Part shown: in pieces, positions 8,011 to 16,237 of the stretch
Layout of the letters: each line of letters starts with the position of its first letter
Position numbering within the stretch: the stretch's first letter is position 1
Source of the DNA: Candidatus Hydrogenedentota bacterium
Lineage (GTDB): Bacteria; Hydrogenedentota; Hydrogenedentia; Hydrogenedentiales; CAITNO01
Length of the DNA stretch: 20,189 nucleotides
Direction: 5' to 3'
Assembly (NCBI GenBank): GCA_903922535.1
Contig: CAIXUF010000491.1
Location: forward strand, 1-20,189
The notes under the pieces: generated by a model
Database searches by the model: none
What the model was told of the DNA's origin: nothing
What the model saw: only the letters and a program-made list of their open reading frames with translations
Translations under genes and position numbers: made by a program

Positions 8011-8174
8011 GAGAACGACTGTCGAGAACGACCGTCGCAAAGTCAACCCCAGTCCGCACACAAGGTTTCCATTGACAGCCAAGAAGCACCCGCTTCTTCC
8101 CGTCTCCGACAGGAAGACTTGCCCCCGGCGGGCATGAGGGCGGTGGTTGGGTTAAACCGAACGCCATGCGGCGT

Positions 8175-8203
8175 TTGAATTCGCATTTAACATGGTTTAG
8201 AAT
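8175..8203 (+). promoter_or_regulatory. Possible promoter for A2
   Basis: -35 TTGAAT (8175-8180), 17-base spacer, -10 TAGAAT (8198-8203). The leader would be long, about 295 bases, before the GTG at 8507. Two GAATTC palindromes (8178-8183 and 8200-8205) lie two helical turns apart within it. Confidence 0.35.
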
Positions 8204-8494
8204 TCACCCGATGTTGAACCCCGGCCTCCTTCCCGGCACCACCGGGAGATCTTCCAGTCGGGTTGGGGTTTCCTTGCCGGTATAGTGCATGCAAACCTCA
8301 CCCCGAGAGCCTGTGTTCTTGCTTTACAAATCAATTGGTCAAAGGGTTGTCTGATGCAGGACTGCCCACTGCCGGGGCCGTCAGGCCATGGCGCAGAAAA
8401 CTTGTTCAATGGCGCACTGAATCTCCGTCCGAATCCAGCGCGATTAAAAGACATTCACCACCACTGGAACCCGGGACGCCAAGTCCGCATTTAG

Positions 8495-8500
8495 AGGAGG
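8495..8500 (+). promoter_or_regulatory. Ribosome-binding site of A2
   Basis: Perfect AGGAGG, 6 bases before GTG 8507. It decides the start of A2 and, by homology, that of A1. Confidence 0.8.
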
Positions 8501-8506
8501 CAGCCC

Positions 8507-10744
8507 GTGACGGCCAAAGCAGAAACCCGCCCCGGCATGGCGAAGACGCTCCCGCATGAGCGGGTGGGCCTTCTGCGCCATGCCGGTGGGGCGTCGCTCG
8601 CGGCGGTGGTTCTCCTGGCCACTGCGCTGCGCCTGTACAGACTGAACGATCAGTCGCTCTGGTTTGACGACTTCATAGCCTTCCAGCCCCTTGGCGCGCT
8701 TAACCTGCAGTCCTTTCTGAGGTTGCTGAGCGTGGAGGCTCCTGAACAAGGGGCAATGCCGCTTTACTATGCGCTCCAGTTCTGTCTGGGAAAATGGGTC
8801 GGGATGAATGCCGAAACACTGCGCCTTCTTCCGGTCGCCATCTCTGTGTCGGCAGTGCCTTTGCTGTATGGTTTTGTGCGTTGTCTGTGCGGAAGAAAGG
8901 CCGCATTGCTGGCCGCACTGTGCCTGGCATTGTCACCCCAGCACATCTGGCATGCCCAAGCGCTCCGCCCCTACGCGCTCATGACGCCGCTGGCCATCAT
9001 CTCGGCCTGGACTTTTATGCGCGGCTATCGCGAGGGCCGGCCGGTCTGGTGGGCCGCCAGTCTCATCGCCAACACTCTATTGGCCTGGACACACCTGATT
9101 ACAGTCATCATCATCCTGATCGAGGGTTTGTTTCTGCTGGCTTTCTCCCTCCGCCGTTTCCGACGCGTGGTCCTGTGGAGTGCTGTCCAGATGCTCCTTC
9201 TTGCGCCGTCGGCCATATGGGTTCTCGGCATGCCTTTCTCGAATCATTACATGGCAAGAGACAAATTGACGCTCCTGCGCGCGGTAAACTTTACGCTGGG
9301 CGGCGACCTTGTGCCGTTCTATGATATGATTCTGCCGTCTTGGAAGTTTCATGGCCCCGCCGGCGCCACGTTTCCGTCGGTGATTCGCCTGTGCTCCCCG
9401 TTTAGCCTGGGACTCCTGGCGGTGTTCGCTGGGGTCTCCGTTTGGGCTGCAATTCGCCTGATTTGCAGCCTCTGGCGGCAGAGGCGCAAAGGCGGGCCGG
9501 CGCAAGCCGACCGTTGCGATCTCGAGAACATGGCCTTGCTTCTCCTGTTGCTCTTCGTGCCCGGGCTCACTGTGGCGCTTGTCAGCATCAAGACGGTCGT
9601 CTACCCCACTTATTGCATGTACAACCAGATCGCCCTGTACGCCCTTGTCGGCGCCGCCCTGACGGCGCTTCCGCGGGCGTTGCTGCGGCGCGGCGCTGTT
9701 CTTGCGCTCGTCGGGCTCTACACGTTCCAATTGCTTCTCTTTCTTCCCGAGGTGACTCGGACGGACTGGAAAGGGGCCGCTGCCTACATTCGGAACAATG
9801 CCTCACCCGGGGATGAAATAATCGACATTCAACACTGGTTCCCCGACAGGGAGTTGATGTTCTACCTGTCACCTGACTGGCCCGTCCGACTGACCTGGAC
9901 ACTTCAGGCCGCTTGCGACGACAGTGCGCGCCTACTGCAGTCCGAGCCTGCCGCGGCTCCCGACGGAACCCGAAAACGGGTGTGGATTGTCCTTCAGGCG
10001 TCGTATATTGACGGTCTCACGAACGGCCAGTTCGATTGCGTGGGCGCGCTGGAACAGGCCTGCCAAGAGCGTGGCCTCAAAACCTCCTTCAAAATGTTTC
10101 CCGGACAGTTTGACGCACTCGTCTGCACGGTTGAACGAAGCGGGACCGCCGTACAAGGCATCGGATCGCCGGTGCGGCAGATCAAGCCCTACCTGGAATT
10201 CTTCGCCGGCGCCCCGCTGCGTCCAATAGACTACGATGCGGTGCTCGGCGAACTGGGTTTCCGGGGTTGCGACCAGGCACGATGGCGCCGCCTGTCGGCG
10301 GAATTGCGCGAATCCGTGGACCACTGGCCGATGGACGAACGATTTCCCGCGCAATCCCGGCTCTGTTGTGTCCACCCGCTCCTCGACATGGTCAGCCGCT
10401 GTCACGGCGAGCTTGCCGAGGCATTGGCCAGACATCTGATAGACCTGCATCCAGACTTGGGCCTGCTCCACATGGCCTTGGGCATGGCCCTACTGAAAGA
10501 GCACAAAACGTCGGACGTCCCAGGCGTTTTCGCCACTGCGGCGAAACTGCACCCTGATTTGGGCATTGTCCTCGCTCCCTTTACCGACGCGCTGGCCCGC
10601 AATGGTGTTCCCGATGCCGTGTGCGATGCGGTCGGGAGTTTGGGGCCCGGCGAGTTCTGGTTCACTGCCCCGCTTCGCGACATGTGCGGTCCTGACAGGC
10701 CCTCAGCCGATCCTGTTTCCGCCGGGCCGGCCGGCATTCCCTGA
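8507..10744 (+). CDS. GT-C (GT39-like) membrane glycosyltransferase A2 with C-terminal helical domain
   Basis: This 745-residue paralogue of A1 has the same order of parts: a first membrane segment, SLWFDDF loop (D-D in place of D-E), MPLYYAL, SPQHIWHAQALRPYAL, many hydrophobic segments to about residue 415, WKGAAAYIRNN, and the C-terminal helical domain with LAEALARHLIDLHPDLGLL. The start is GTG 8507, fixed by a perfect AGGAGG (8495-8500) 6 bases upstream and by alignment with A1. The A1 gene lacks such a site, so A2 may be translated more strongly. The predicted role is transfer of a sugar from a lipid carrier at the outer face of the inner membrane. Its end is 99 bases from the stop of the convergent B1 gene, with no clear terminator between them. 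Confidence 0.9.
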   Translation: MTAKAETRPGMAKTLPHERVGLLRHAGGASLAAVVLLATALRLYRLNDQSLWFDDFIAFQPLGALNLQSFLRLLSVEAPEQGAMPLYYALQFCLGKWVGMNAETLRLLPVAISVSAVPLLYGFVRCLCGRKAALLAALCLALSPQHIWHAQALRPYALMTPLAIISAWTFMRGYREGRPVWWAASLIANTLLAWTHLITVIIILIEGLFLLAFSLRRFRRVVLWSAVQMLLLAPSAIWVLGMPFSNHYMARDKLTLLRAVNFTLGGDLVPFYDMILPSWKFHGPAGATFPSVIRLCSPFSLGLLAVFAGVSVWAAIRLICSLWRQRRKGGPAQADRCDLENMALLLLLLFVPGLTVALVSIKTVVYPTYCMYNQIALYALVGAALTALPRALLRRGAVLALVGLYTFQLLLFLPEVTRTDWKGAAAYIRNNASPGDEIIDIQHWFPDRELMFYLSPDWPVRLTWTLQAACDDSARLLQSEPAAAPDGTRKRVWIVLQASYIDGLTNGQFDCVGALEQACQERGLKTSFKMFPGQFDALVCTVERSGTAVQGIGSPVRQIKPYLEFFAGAPLRPIDYDAVLGELGFRGCDQARWRRLSAELRESVDHWPMDERFPAQSRLCCVHPLLDMVSRCHGELAEALARHLIDLHPDLGLLHMALGMALLKEHKTSDVPGVFATAAKLHPDLGIVLAPFTDALARNGVPDAVCDAVGSLGPGEFWFTAPLRDMCGPDRPSADPVSAGPAGIP

Positions 10745-10843
10745 TGAGCCGGTCAACAAGAACGGACGAGGAAGCGGCGGGAGACGGGGTTGCGGAAAGA
10801 CGCCAAGCACGCGTTGGGTGGTCCAAGGATGTTGTCAGCCTTG

Positions 10844-12487
10844 TCAACCATCCCGGTCCACCCTCCAACGGAAACCCCAATCTTTATTGCACATTTCCTG
10901 CCACATCTTCTGGTTACTGCACTTCGGAAATCTGCATATGTAAACGGGGATATTGCCGAGTTCGCCGGCCTGCTCGACACGCCCAAACCAGACCTCAAGC
11001 TCTTTGCGGTTGAAGTACGCGGCTATCACCGGACCGGCGCCCTCGTCGGGAGGCCCCCAAAAGGCATAATTCAGATGGGGGCTAAAAATCTTGGGCAGAT
11101 GATATTGGGTGCCGCAGAACTCAGCGACAGCGGCTGTGGGGGCGTACCCCAGGATAATGCGGCACGTTGCCCTTTCGTCGACCGGCAGCGTCCAGTAGAC
11201 ACCATGGAGCGTCGCGGCCCATGCCTTGTCCTCGCCTGCGCCCATCAGAATTGTTGGGGGGGAACTCAATGGGGCGAGAACGCCGCGGCACACAAAACAG
11301 GAGTAACTGTCCAGCAAGCCCCGTGGCAGGATGGGCACGCACAGCGGGACAATTGCCAGACCCTGCAGCACCAAGCCAAATGCAAGCGCCGGACGCAGCC
11401 AGCGCCGTTCTCTCTTCTCCGAGATCCGCTCCGCGGCCAGGCAGCCAAGACCCAGCAGCATGGAATACATCGGATTCGGATAGTAAGGGTGCCCAGACGT
11501 GATGACAAAGGCCACACCTGCGGCCGCGCATGCCCAGAGAACAACCCGGCATGCCGTTCCCCTCCCGCATGCAAGACAGTAAAACAAGCCGACACCGGCC
11601 AGAACAATATTCATGGGGCCAAGAAAGGCCGGCTGCGCCAGGAGCATTTTGATCCGTGAATAGTATCCCAGCCAAAACCCCGTCTCGGCATACTCGTCAA
11701 CGCGCACGGCCAAACCAATAATGGGCCAGCCGTGAACCGTCTGCCAAACCAGAACCGGAGACGAAATGACGAAAGCCACCGCCAGCGCCAGCCAATAACC
11801 CCTTCGGAAAAGTTCCACCCGGGCGCGGGTCAATAGAAGCCCGAATCCAACCGCCAGCATGAACAGCAGCACCGGGGGCTTGGCCAGAAAGGCAATTCCC
11901 CAGGACAGGCCCACGAGCCACCATAGACGCCCGTTGCCCGTCCGCAGGGTCCGAACGACAAACAATGCCGAGAGCGTCCACAGGAGGCATTCATATGAAA
12001 AGGTGCCGGCCATAGTCGCTGCGAACAACAGTATGGGCGAGCCGAACACGCCAAGACCTGTAAGAGAAACGGCAAGACGCCGCCCTCCCAGTTCTCTGGC
12101 AAGCAGACCTGCCACAACGATGTTGGCCGAACCTGCAACAGCGGGAAGAAGACGAACAGCAACCTGACTGGTGCCCAATACAGCCGTCGAAAGCCGTGTC
12201 AACCACAACTGCAATGTAAAAGTCTCCGCGCAACACCACAGCGAATGCCTCGCTGCCTCGATCACATACAGTTCATCCTCATAGAAATTGAACCGTGACG
12301 CGGTGGCAAGATGCAGAAGCAGGCTGAAAAGCGCCAACGGCCACAGAAAGGCCGTATCGCGCCAAAAACCGGATATCGGGTTGGCCGCTTCGCCGTCCGC
12401 GGCAACGCCGGCTCCTTGCGGTTCAGCGGCGGCCCGACTGGCCGCGGCCTTAGTCCTGACCTGGATGGGGTGCTCCAACAAAGCCAT
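10844..12487 (-). CDS. GT39/ArnT-type membrane glycosyltransferase B1
   Basis: 547 residues from ATG 12487, which has AAGGA (12497-12501) 9 bases upstream; a TTG one codon earlier is less likely. A hydrophilic N-tail of about 45 residues leads to the first membrane segment (45-64). Next is the loop FYEDELYVIEAARH, with the catalytic-type D71-E72, then ALRLLP-like VAVRLLPAVAGSANI, LLARELGG, and FLAKPPVLLF, typical of this family. About a dozen hydrophobic segments are followed by a C-terminal outer-face stretch with FSPHLNYAFWGPP and a conserved Cys pattern, C518-x4-C523-x9-C533, ending FRWRVDRDG. It is the last gene of the leftward array and the most distal copy. The predicted role is sugar transfer from a polyprenyl-phosphate donor to lipid, glycan or protein outside the membrane. 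The substrate is unknown. Confidence 0.9.
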   Translation of the reverse strand: MALLEHPIQVRTKAAASRAAAEPQGAGVAADGEAANPISGFWRDTAFLWPLALFSLLLHLATASRFNFYEDELYVIEAARHSLWCCAETFTLQLWLTRLSTAVLGTSQVAVRLLPAVAGSANIVVAGLLARELGGRRLAVSLTGLGVFGSPILLFAATMAGTFSYECLLWTLSALFVVRTLRTGNGRLWWLVGLSWGIAFLAKPPVLLFMLAVGFGLLLTRARVELFRRGYWLALAVAFVISSPVLVWQTVHGWPIIGLAVRVDEYAETGFWLGYYSRIKMLLAQPAFLGPMNIVLAGVGLFYCLACGRGTACRVVLWACAAAGVAFVITSGHPYYPNPMYSMLLGLGCLAAERISEKRERRWLRPALAFGLVLQGLAIVPLCVPILPRGLLDSYSCFVCRGVLAPLSSPPTILMGAGEDKAWAATLHGVYWTLPVDERATCRIILGYAPTAAVAEFCGTQYHLPKIFSPHLNYAFWGPPDEGAGPVIAAYFNRKELEVWFGRVEQAGELGNIPVYICRFPKCSNQKMWQEMCNKDWGFRWRVDRDG

Positions 12488-12590
12488 CAAACAGAATCCT
12501 TCTCAAGTGCGGCAAACTCGGGAGAAAATCTCGCCGCCGCATGGCGCCGCAGCGGCCGGGAAGCGGACCGGTGATGGTCCAAGAATCAAA

Positions 12591-14252
12591 TCACGCCAGT
12601 CCGTCATCCGGTTTCACTTTCCAGCGGAAGAACCAGTTCCTATTGCACATGTCCCGCCATATTTCCTGGTAACCGCATTTCGGAAATCTGCATATGTAGA
12701 CCGGAAATGCATGCATATAGGCGTCGTCAGGTCCGCCGGCATACTCGACGCTTCCAAACCAGTCCTTAAGATCCTTTCGGTTGAAACACTGGGCTATTAC
12801 CGGACCGGTGCCCTCGTCGGGCGGACCCCAAAAGGCACCATTTAGATGGGGGCTGAATATCTTTGGGAGATCATATAGGGAACCATAGAATTCAGCGCCG
12901 ACGGCAACCGGAGCGAACCATTCGATAATGCAGCAGTTCTCCCTTTCGCCGGCTGGCAGCGTCTCGCAGACACCATTCAGCTTCATTGCCGTAAGCGCCC
13001 AAAAACCTTCGCCATGCAGGAAGGATGCCACGCCGCTCAAGGGGGCGAGCATGCCGCGACAGACAAAACGAGAGTAGCTGTCCAGAGAGGCCTGCGGCAG
13101 GAGAGGCATGCACAGTGGGGCAATCACCAGACCCTGCGCCACCAGTCCGGCCACAAGCAGCGGACGCATCCATCGCGCCTTTCCTTTCGCCGTGACCCGA
13201 TCCGCTGCCACGCAACCAAGAGCCACCAGCATCGAATACACGGGATTCATGTAGTATGGATGACCGGACGTGGCAACAAAGGCCAGACTCGCGGCAACAC
13301 ATGCCCATAGCACCGCCCGGAACGCGGTTTGCCTGCCGTATACAAGACCGTGGAACACGCCAACGACCGCCAGAACGAAATTCAGCGGGCCCACGAAGGC
13401 CGGTTGGGCCAAAACCATCTTGGTCCGGGTGTAGAAACCCATCCAGTTTCCGAGCTCCGCATACTCATCGGGACGCATGGCCAAACCCAAAATGGGCCAT
13501 CCGTGAAACGCCTGCCAGGTCAAAACCGGGGTGGAAAAGACGAGAGCCACCCCCAGCGCCAGCCAATAGCCCTTTCGGAGTAATTCCACCCGGGCACGGG
13601 TCAAGAGAATCCCGAATCCAACCGCCAGCATGAACAGCAGTATCGGGGGCTTGGCCAGAAAGCCCATCCCCCATACCACACCCACCAACCACCAGAGGCG
13701 ACCGTTTCCCGTCCGCAAAGTCCTCATGACAAGCAGGGCTGAAATTGTCCAGAAGAGGCACTCATAGGAGAAGGTGCCGGCCATGGTGGCCGCTAACAGA
13801 AGGACAGGCGCGACAAACACACCGAGGCCCGCAAGAGCAATGGCAAAACGCCCCCCCCCAAACTCTCTCGCAAGCAGCCCCGCAACAAGGATGTTGGCCG
13901 AACCCGCCACAGCAGGAAGAAAGCGAACTGCAATATGGCTGGTGCCCAATATGACCGCCGAAAGCCGCGACACCCACAATTGCAGCGTGAATGTCTCGGC
14001 GCAACACCACAGCGAATGCCTCGACGCCGCGATCACGTACAGCTCATCCGTATAGAAATCGTACCTTGATGCGGTGGCAAGATGCAGGAGCAGGCTGAAG
14101 AGCGCCAACACCCACAGAAAAGCCATATCGCAATGAAGGGAGAATCTTGAGTCAAGGGCCACAGCGTCCGCAGCAGTCCCGCTGTCCTGGGACAGGGCAC
14201 GGCAGCCTCCCGCCTGAGTTCTGCAGTGGTCGAAACGTCCCAACCAAACCAT
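12591..14252 (-). CDS. GT39/ArnT-type membrane glycosyltransferase B2
   Basis: 553 residues from ATG 14252, with AAGGA (14262-14266) 9 bases upstream. It is co-linear with B1 and B3: first membrane segment about 45-62, loop FYTDELYVIAASRH with D69-E70, the WCCAETFTLQLW stretch, FLAKPPILLF, further hydrophobic segments, FSPHLNGAFWGPP, and the C-terminal C521-x4-C526-x9-C536 followed by FRWKV. In this family a HPPL motif usually follows the catalytic loop; here and in B1 it reads TFTL. A run of nine G (C on the + strand, 13851-13859) encodes the three Gly of REFGGGRF; B1 and B3 encode this place with shorter runs. 103 bases separate it from B1 downstream. Confidence 0.9.
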   Translation of the reverse strand: MVWLGRFDHCRTQAGGCRALSQDSGTAADAVALDSRFSLHCDMAFLWVLALFSLLLHLATASRYDFYTDELYVIAASRHSLWCCAETFTLQLWVSRLSAVILGTSHIAVRFLPAVAGSANILVAGLLAREFGGGRFAIALAGLGVFVAPVLLLAATMAGTFSYECLFWTISALLVMRTLRTGNGRLWWLVGVVWGMGFLAKPPILLFMLAVGFGILLTRARVELLRKGYWLALGVALVFSTPVLTWQAFHGWPILGLAMRPDEYAELGNWMGFYTRTKMVLAQPAFVGPLNFVLAVVGVFHGLVYGRQTAFRAVLWACVAASLAFVATSGHPYYMNPVYSMLVALGCVAADRVTAKGKARWMRPLLVAGLVAQGLVIAPLCMPLLPQASLDSYSRFVCRGMLAPLSGVASFLHGEGFWALTAMKLNGVCETLPAGERENCCIIEWFAPVAVGAEFYGSLYDLPKIFSPHLNGAFWGPPDEGTGPVIAQCFNRKDLKDWFGSVEYAGGPDDAYMHAFPVYICRFPKCGYQEIWRDMCNRNWFFRWKVKPDDGLA

Positions 14253-14298
14253 CAAATAGAGTCCTTAACAATAGTGGCACATTTATGAGGGCATCGCC

Positions 14299-14322
14299 CC
14301 CGCCGCGGTGTGTTGCGGCGGG
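14299..14322 (-). other. Intercistronic hairpin between B3 and B2
   Basis: A perfect 8-base GC stem (CCCGCCGC / GCGGCGGG) with an 8-base loop lies 35-58 bases after the B3 stop and 47 bases before the B2 start. No T run follows on the - strand, so it is more likely an RNA-stability or attenuating structure than a full terminator. Confidence 0.35.
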
Positions 14323-14356
14323 AGGAAGATGAGCGGACAATGGCCCAAGCATCATT

Positions 14357-16024
14357 TCAACTCTGTCCCTCCTCCCGATCCACCCTCCAGCGGAAACTTG
14401 AGTCCTTTTCGCACATGTTTTTCCACATTGCCCGGTAAGTGCATTTTGGAAGCCTGCACAAATAGACGGGGCAATTCGGATTGTCACCGGGATTGCCGAC
14501 ATATTCCACGCGCCCAAACCAGCCCTCAAGCTCTTTGCGGTTGAAGAACAACGCGATTACCGGTTCCGTGCCCTCGGCGGGCGGTCCCCAAAACATGTAA
14601 TTCAGATGCGGGCTAAAGATCTCTGGGAAATGATATTGGGTGCCGTAGAACTCTGCGGCGGCGGCAAAAGGGGCATACCCAACGATGATGCAACAGCTTT
14701 TCTGTTCGCTTGCTGGCAACGCTGCATAGGCCCTATTCAGCCACGGAGCCCAGACCTTATTGCTGTCCAAGCCCTGCAGGATGGTTGCCGTGGAACTCAA
14801 GGGAGCGAGTATTCCACGGCAGACATAACGGGAATACGTGCCCAGAGACTCCTTTGGCAAGACTGACACGCATAGGGGGGCAACCACCAAACCCTGCGCC
14901 ACCAAGCCAAAGACAAGCGCCGGACGCATCCAACGCATGTTCCTTCTTTCCGTGATCCGTGCCGCGACCGCGGAGCCGAAAGCCAACAGAATGGAATACA
15001 TCGGGTTCATGTAATAGGTGAAACCCGACGTGGCAACGAAGGCTAGAACTACGGCCACGCAAGCCCACAAGACAGATCGGTGCGGGTCTTCCTTTCCGGA
15101 CACAATGGCGTGGAACACGCCAAGAACTGCCAAAACAAAAGTCAGGGGGCCAAGGAAGGCCGGTTGGGCCAGGAGCATTTTGCTTCGGGAAAAGTATCCA
15201 ATCCAAAAGACCGAATCCGAAAATTCGTCGCCTCGCATGGCGGCCATCGCACCAAGAAAAGGCCATCCGTGAACCGTTTGCCAAATCAGCGCCGGGGAGA
15301 AGACAACCAAAGCCACGACCAACGCCAACCAATACCCCTTTCGGAGAAGTTCCCCCCGGGCGCGGGTCAATAGAAGCCCAAGACCGACACCCAGCATGAA
15401 AAGGAGCACCGTGGGTTTGTTCAGCAAGCCCAACCCCCACACAATCCCCACCAGCCACCATAGGCGCCCGTTGCCCGTTCGCAGAATCCGCACGACAAGC
15501 AACGCTGAGAGCGACCAGAGGATACCCTCATAGGCCCAAAGATCGGCGGAACCGGCGGCAAACATAAGGAGTGGCGCCACAAGCACGCTCAGGCCTGCAA
15601 CAGAAACGGCAAAGCGCCTCCCCCCGAGTTCCCTGGCGAGCAGGCCTGCGACAAGTATGTTGGCTGCACCTGCAACAGCAGGAAGAAAACGGAGGGCAAA
15701 CAAACTGGAGCCCAACACGGCCAGCGAAAGCTTGTCCAGCCAAAACGAAAGTGGAAAGACATCGATGGACCCCACAAGTGCATGCTTTGATGCCGCCAGC
15801 ACGTATATTTCGTCTATGAAGAGGTCGTACCGTGACGCGGTGGCAAAGTGCAGAAACAGGCTGAAGAGCGCCATCGCCCACAAGAACAACGTGTCGCGCC
15901 AGAAACTGGATTTCGGGTCTGCCGCTGCGGGGTCCGCGTCAAGTTCAGGTCCCGGGCTTTGGATGGCGCAGCCACGGGCCGCGGCCTTTGTTTTGCCACC
16001 GTTCAAGAACCCTGACCAAATCAT
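14357..16024 (-). CDS. GT39/ArnT-type membrane glycosyltransferase B3
   Basis: The frame is open to 16204, but I choose ATG 16024 (555 residues). It has AAGGA (16034-16038) exactly 9 bases upstream as in B1 and B2, it aligns with their N-termini (KTKAAARG against RTKAAASR), and a good promoter lies upstream of it inside the longer frame. Domain order is as in B1/B2: membrane segment about 47-63, loop LFIDEIYVLAASKH with D71-E72, LLARELGG, multiple hydrophobic segments, FSPHLNYMFWGPP and C523-x4-C528-x9-C538 then FRWRV. It is the most diverged copy near the catalytic loop (GSIDVFPLSFWLDKL where B1/B2 have CCAETFTLQLW), suggesting a different donor or acceptor. It is the first gene of the array. 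Confidence 0.9.
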   Translation of the reverse strand: MIWSGFLNGGKTKAAARGCAIQSPGPELDADPAAADPKSSFWRDTLFLWAMALFSLFLHFATASRYDLFIDEIYVLAASKHALVGSIDVFPLSFWLDKLSLAVLGSSLFALRFLPAVAGAANILVAGLLARELGGRRFAVSVAGLSVLVAPLLMFAAGSADLWAYEGILWSLSALLVVRILRTGNGRLWWLVGIVWGLGLLNKPTVLLFMLGVGLGLLLTRARGELLRKGYWLALVVALVVFSPALIWQTVHGWPFLGAMAAMRGDEFSDSVFWIGYFSRSKMLLAQPAFLGPLTFVLAVLGVFHAIVSGKEDPHRSVLWACVAVVLAFVATSGFTYYMNPMYSILLAFGSAVAARITERRNMRWMRPALVFGLVAQGLVVAPLCVSVLPKESLGTYSRYVCRGILAPLSSTATILQGLDSNKVWAPWLNRAYAALPASEQKSCCIIVGYAPFAAAAEFYGTQYHFPEIFSPHLNYMFWGPPAEGTEPVIALFFNRKELEGWFGRVEYVGNPGDNPNCPVYLCRLPKCTYRAMWKNMCEKDSSFRWRVDREEGQS

Positions 16025-16079
16025 CGCACTGAATCCTTTCAAGTCTGGCCAACCCGGCAAATGCATTTTCTCCGACGGG

Positions 16080-16109
16080 ATCATACCCTCAGTTTGGGAA
16101 CAGGCACAA
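16080..16109 (-). promoter_or_regulatory. Promoter of the B glycosyltransferase array
   Basis: On the - strand, -35 TTGTGC (16104-16109), an 18-base spacer and -10 TATGAT (16080-16085). The -10 box ends 55 bases before ATG 16024. It has the same -35 box and spacer as the promoter at 20047-20076, which suggests joint control of the block and array. Confidence 0.5.
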
Positions 16110-16237
16110 GCGGTGTCGGCGGACAGAGTGGTGACGAGGTGCGATTGGGGAGAATCCGGCAGAATCCGGCGCATGCGTCCGGACGGAGTAAGAACCCGGG
16201 ACATGCCTTTCGCTTGCAGCCATTTTCCGGGACGCGA

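Larger units (their letters stand above)
7890..8506. other. Divergent regulatory region between radical SAM gene and A2
   Basis: These 617 bases hold the promoters described separately, a hairpin in the radical SAM leader (GTCTC-TCAA-GAGAC, 7936-7949) and a direct repeat ATGGCGCA at 8388-8395 and 8409-8416 (21 bases apart). A 69-codon frame, 8285-8494, ends just before the A2 ribosome-binding site. It has no ribosome-binding site of its own and no recognisable family, so I do not call it. No other gene is seen. Confidence 0.5.

Noticed and set aside
8285..8494. 69-codon + frame ending 12 bases before A2
   Set aside because: Suggestive position for a leader peptide, but no ribosome-binding site, no known family and no counterpart before A1.
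10745..10843. Terminator between convergent A2 and B1
   Set aside because: No stem with a T run on either strand.
10790..11659. Open + frame of 289 codons
   Set aside because: Antisense to B1, which aligns with B2 and B3; composition is that of a shadow frame.
16025..16204. 60-codon N-terminal extension of B3
   Set aside because: Lacks counterparts in B1/B2 and contains a promoter; the ATG at 16024 has the shared ribosome-binding site.
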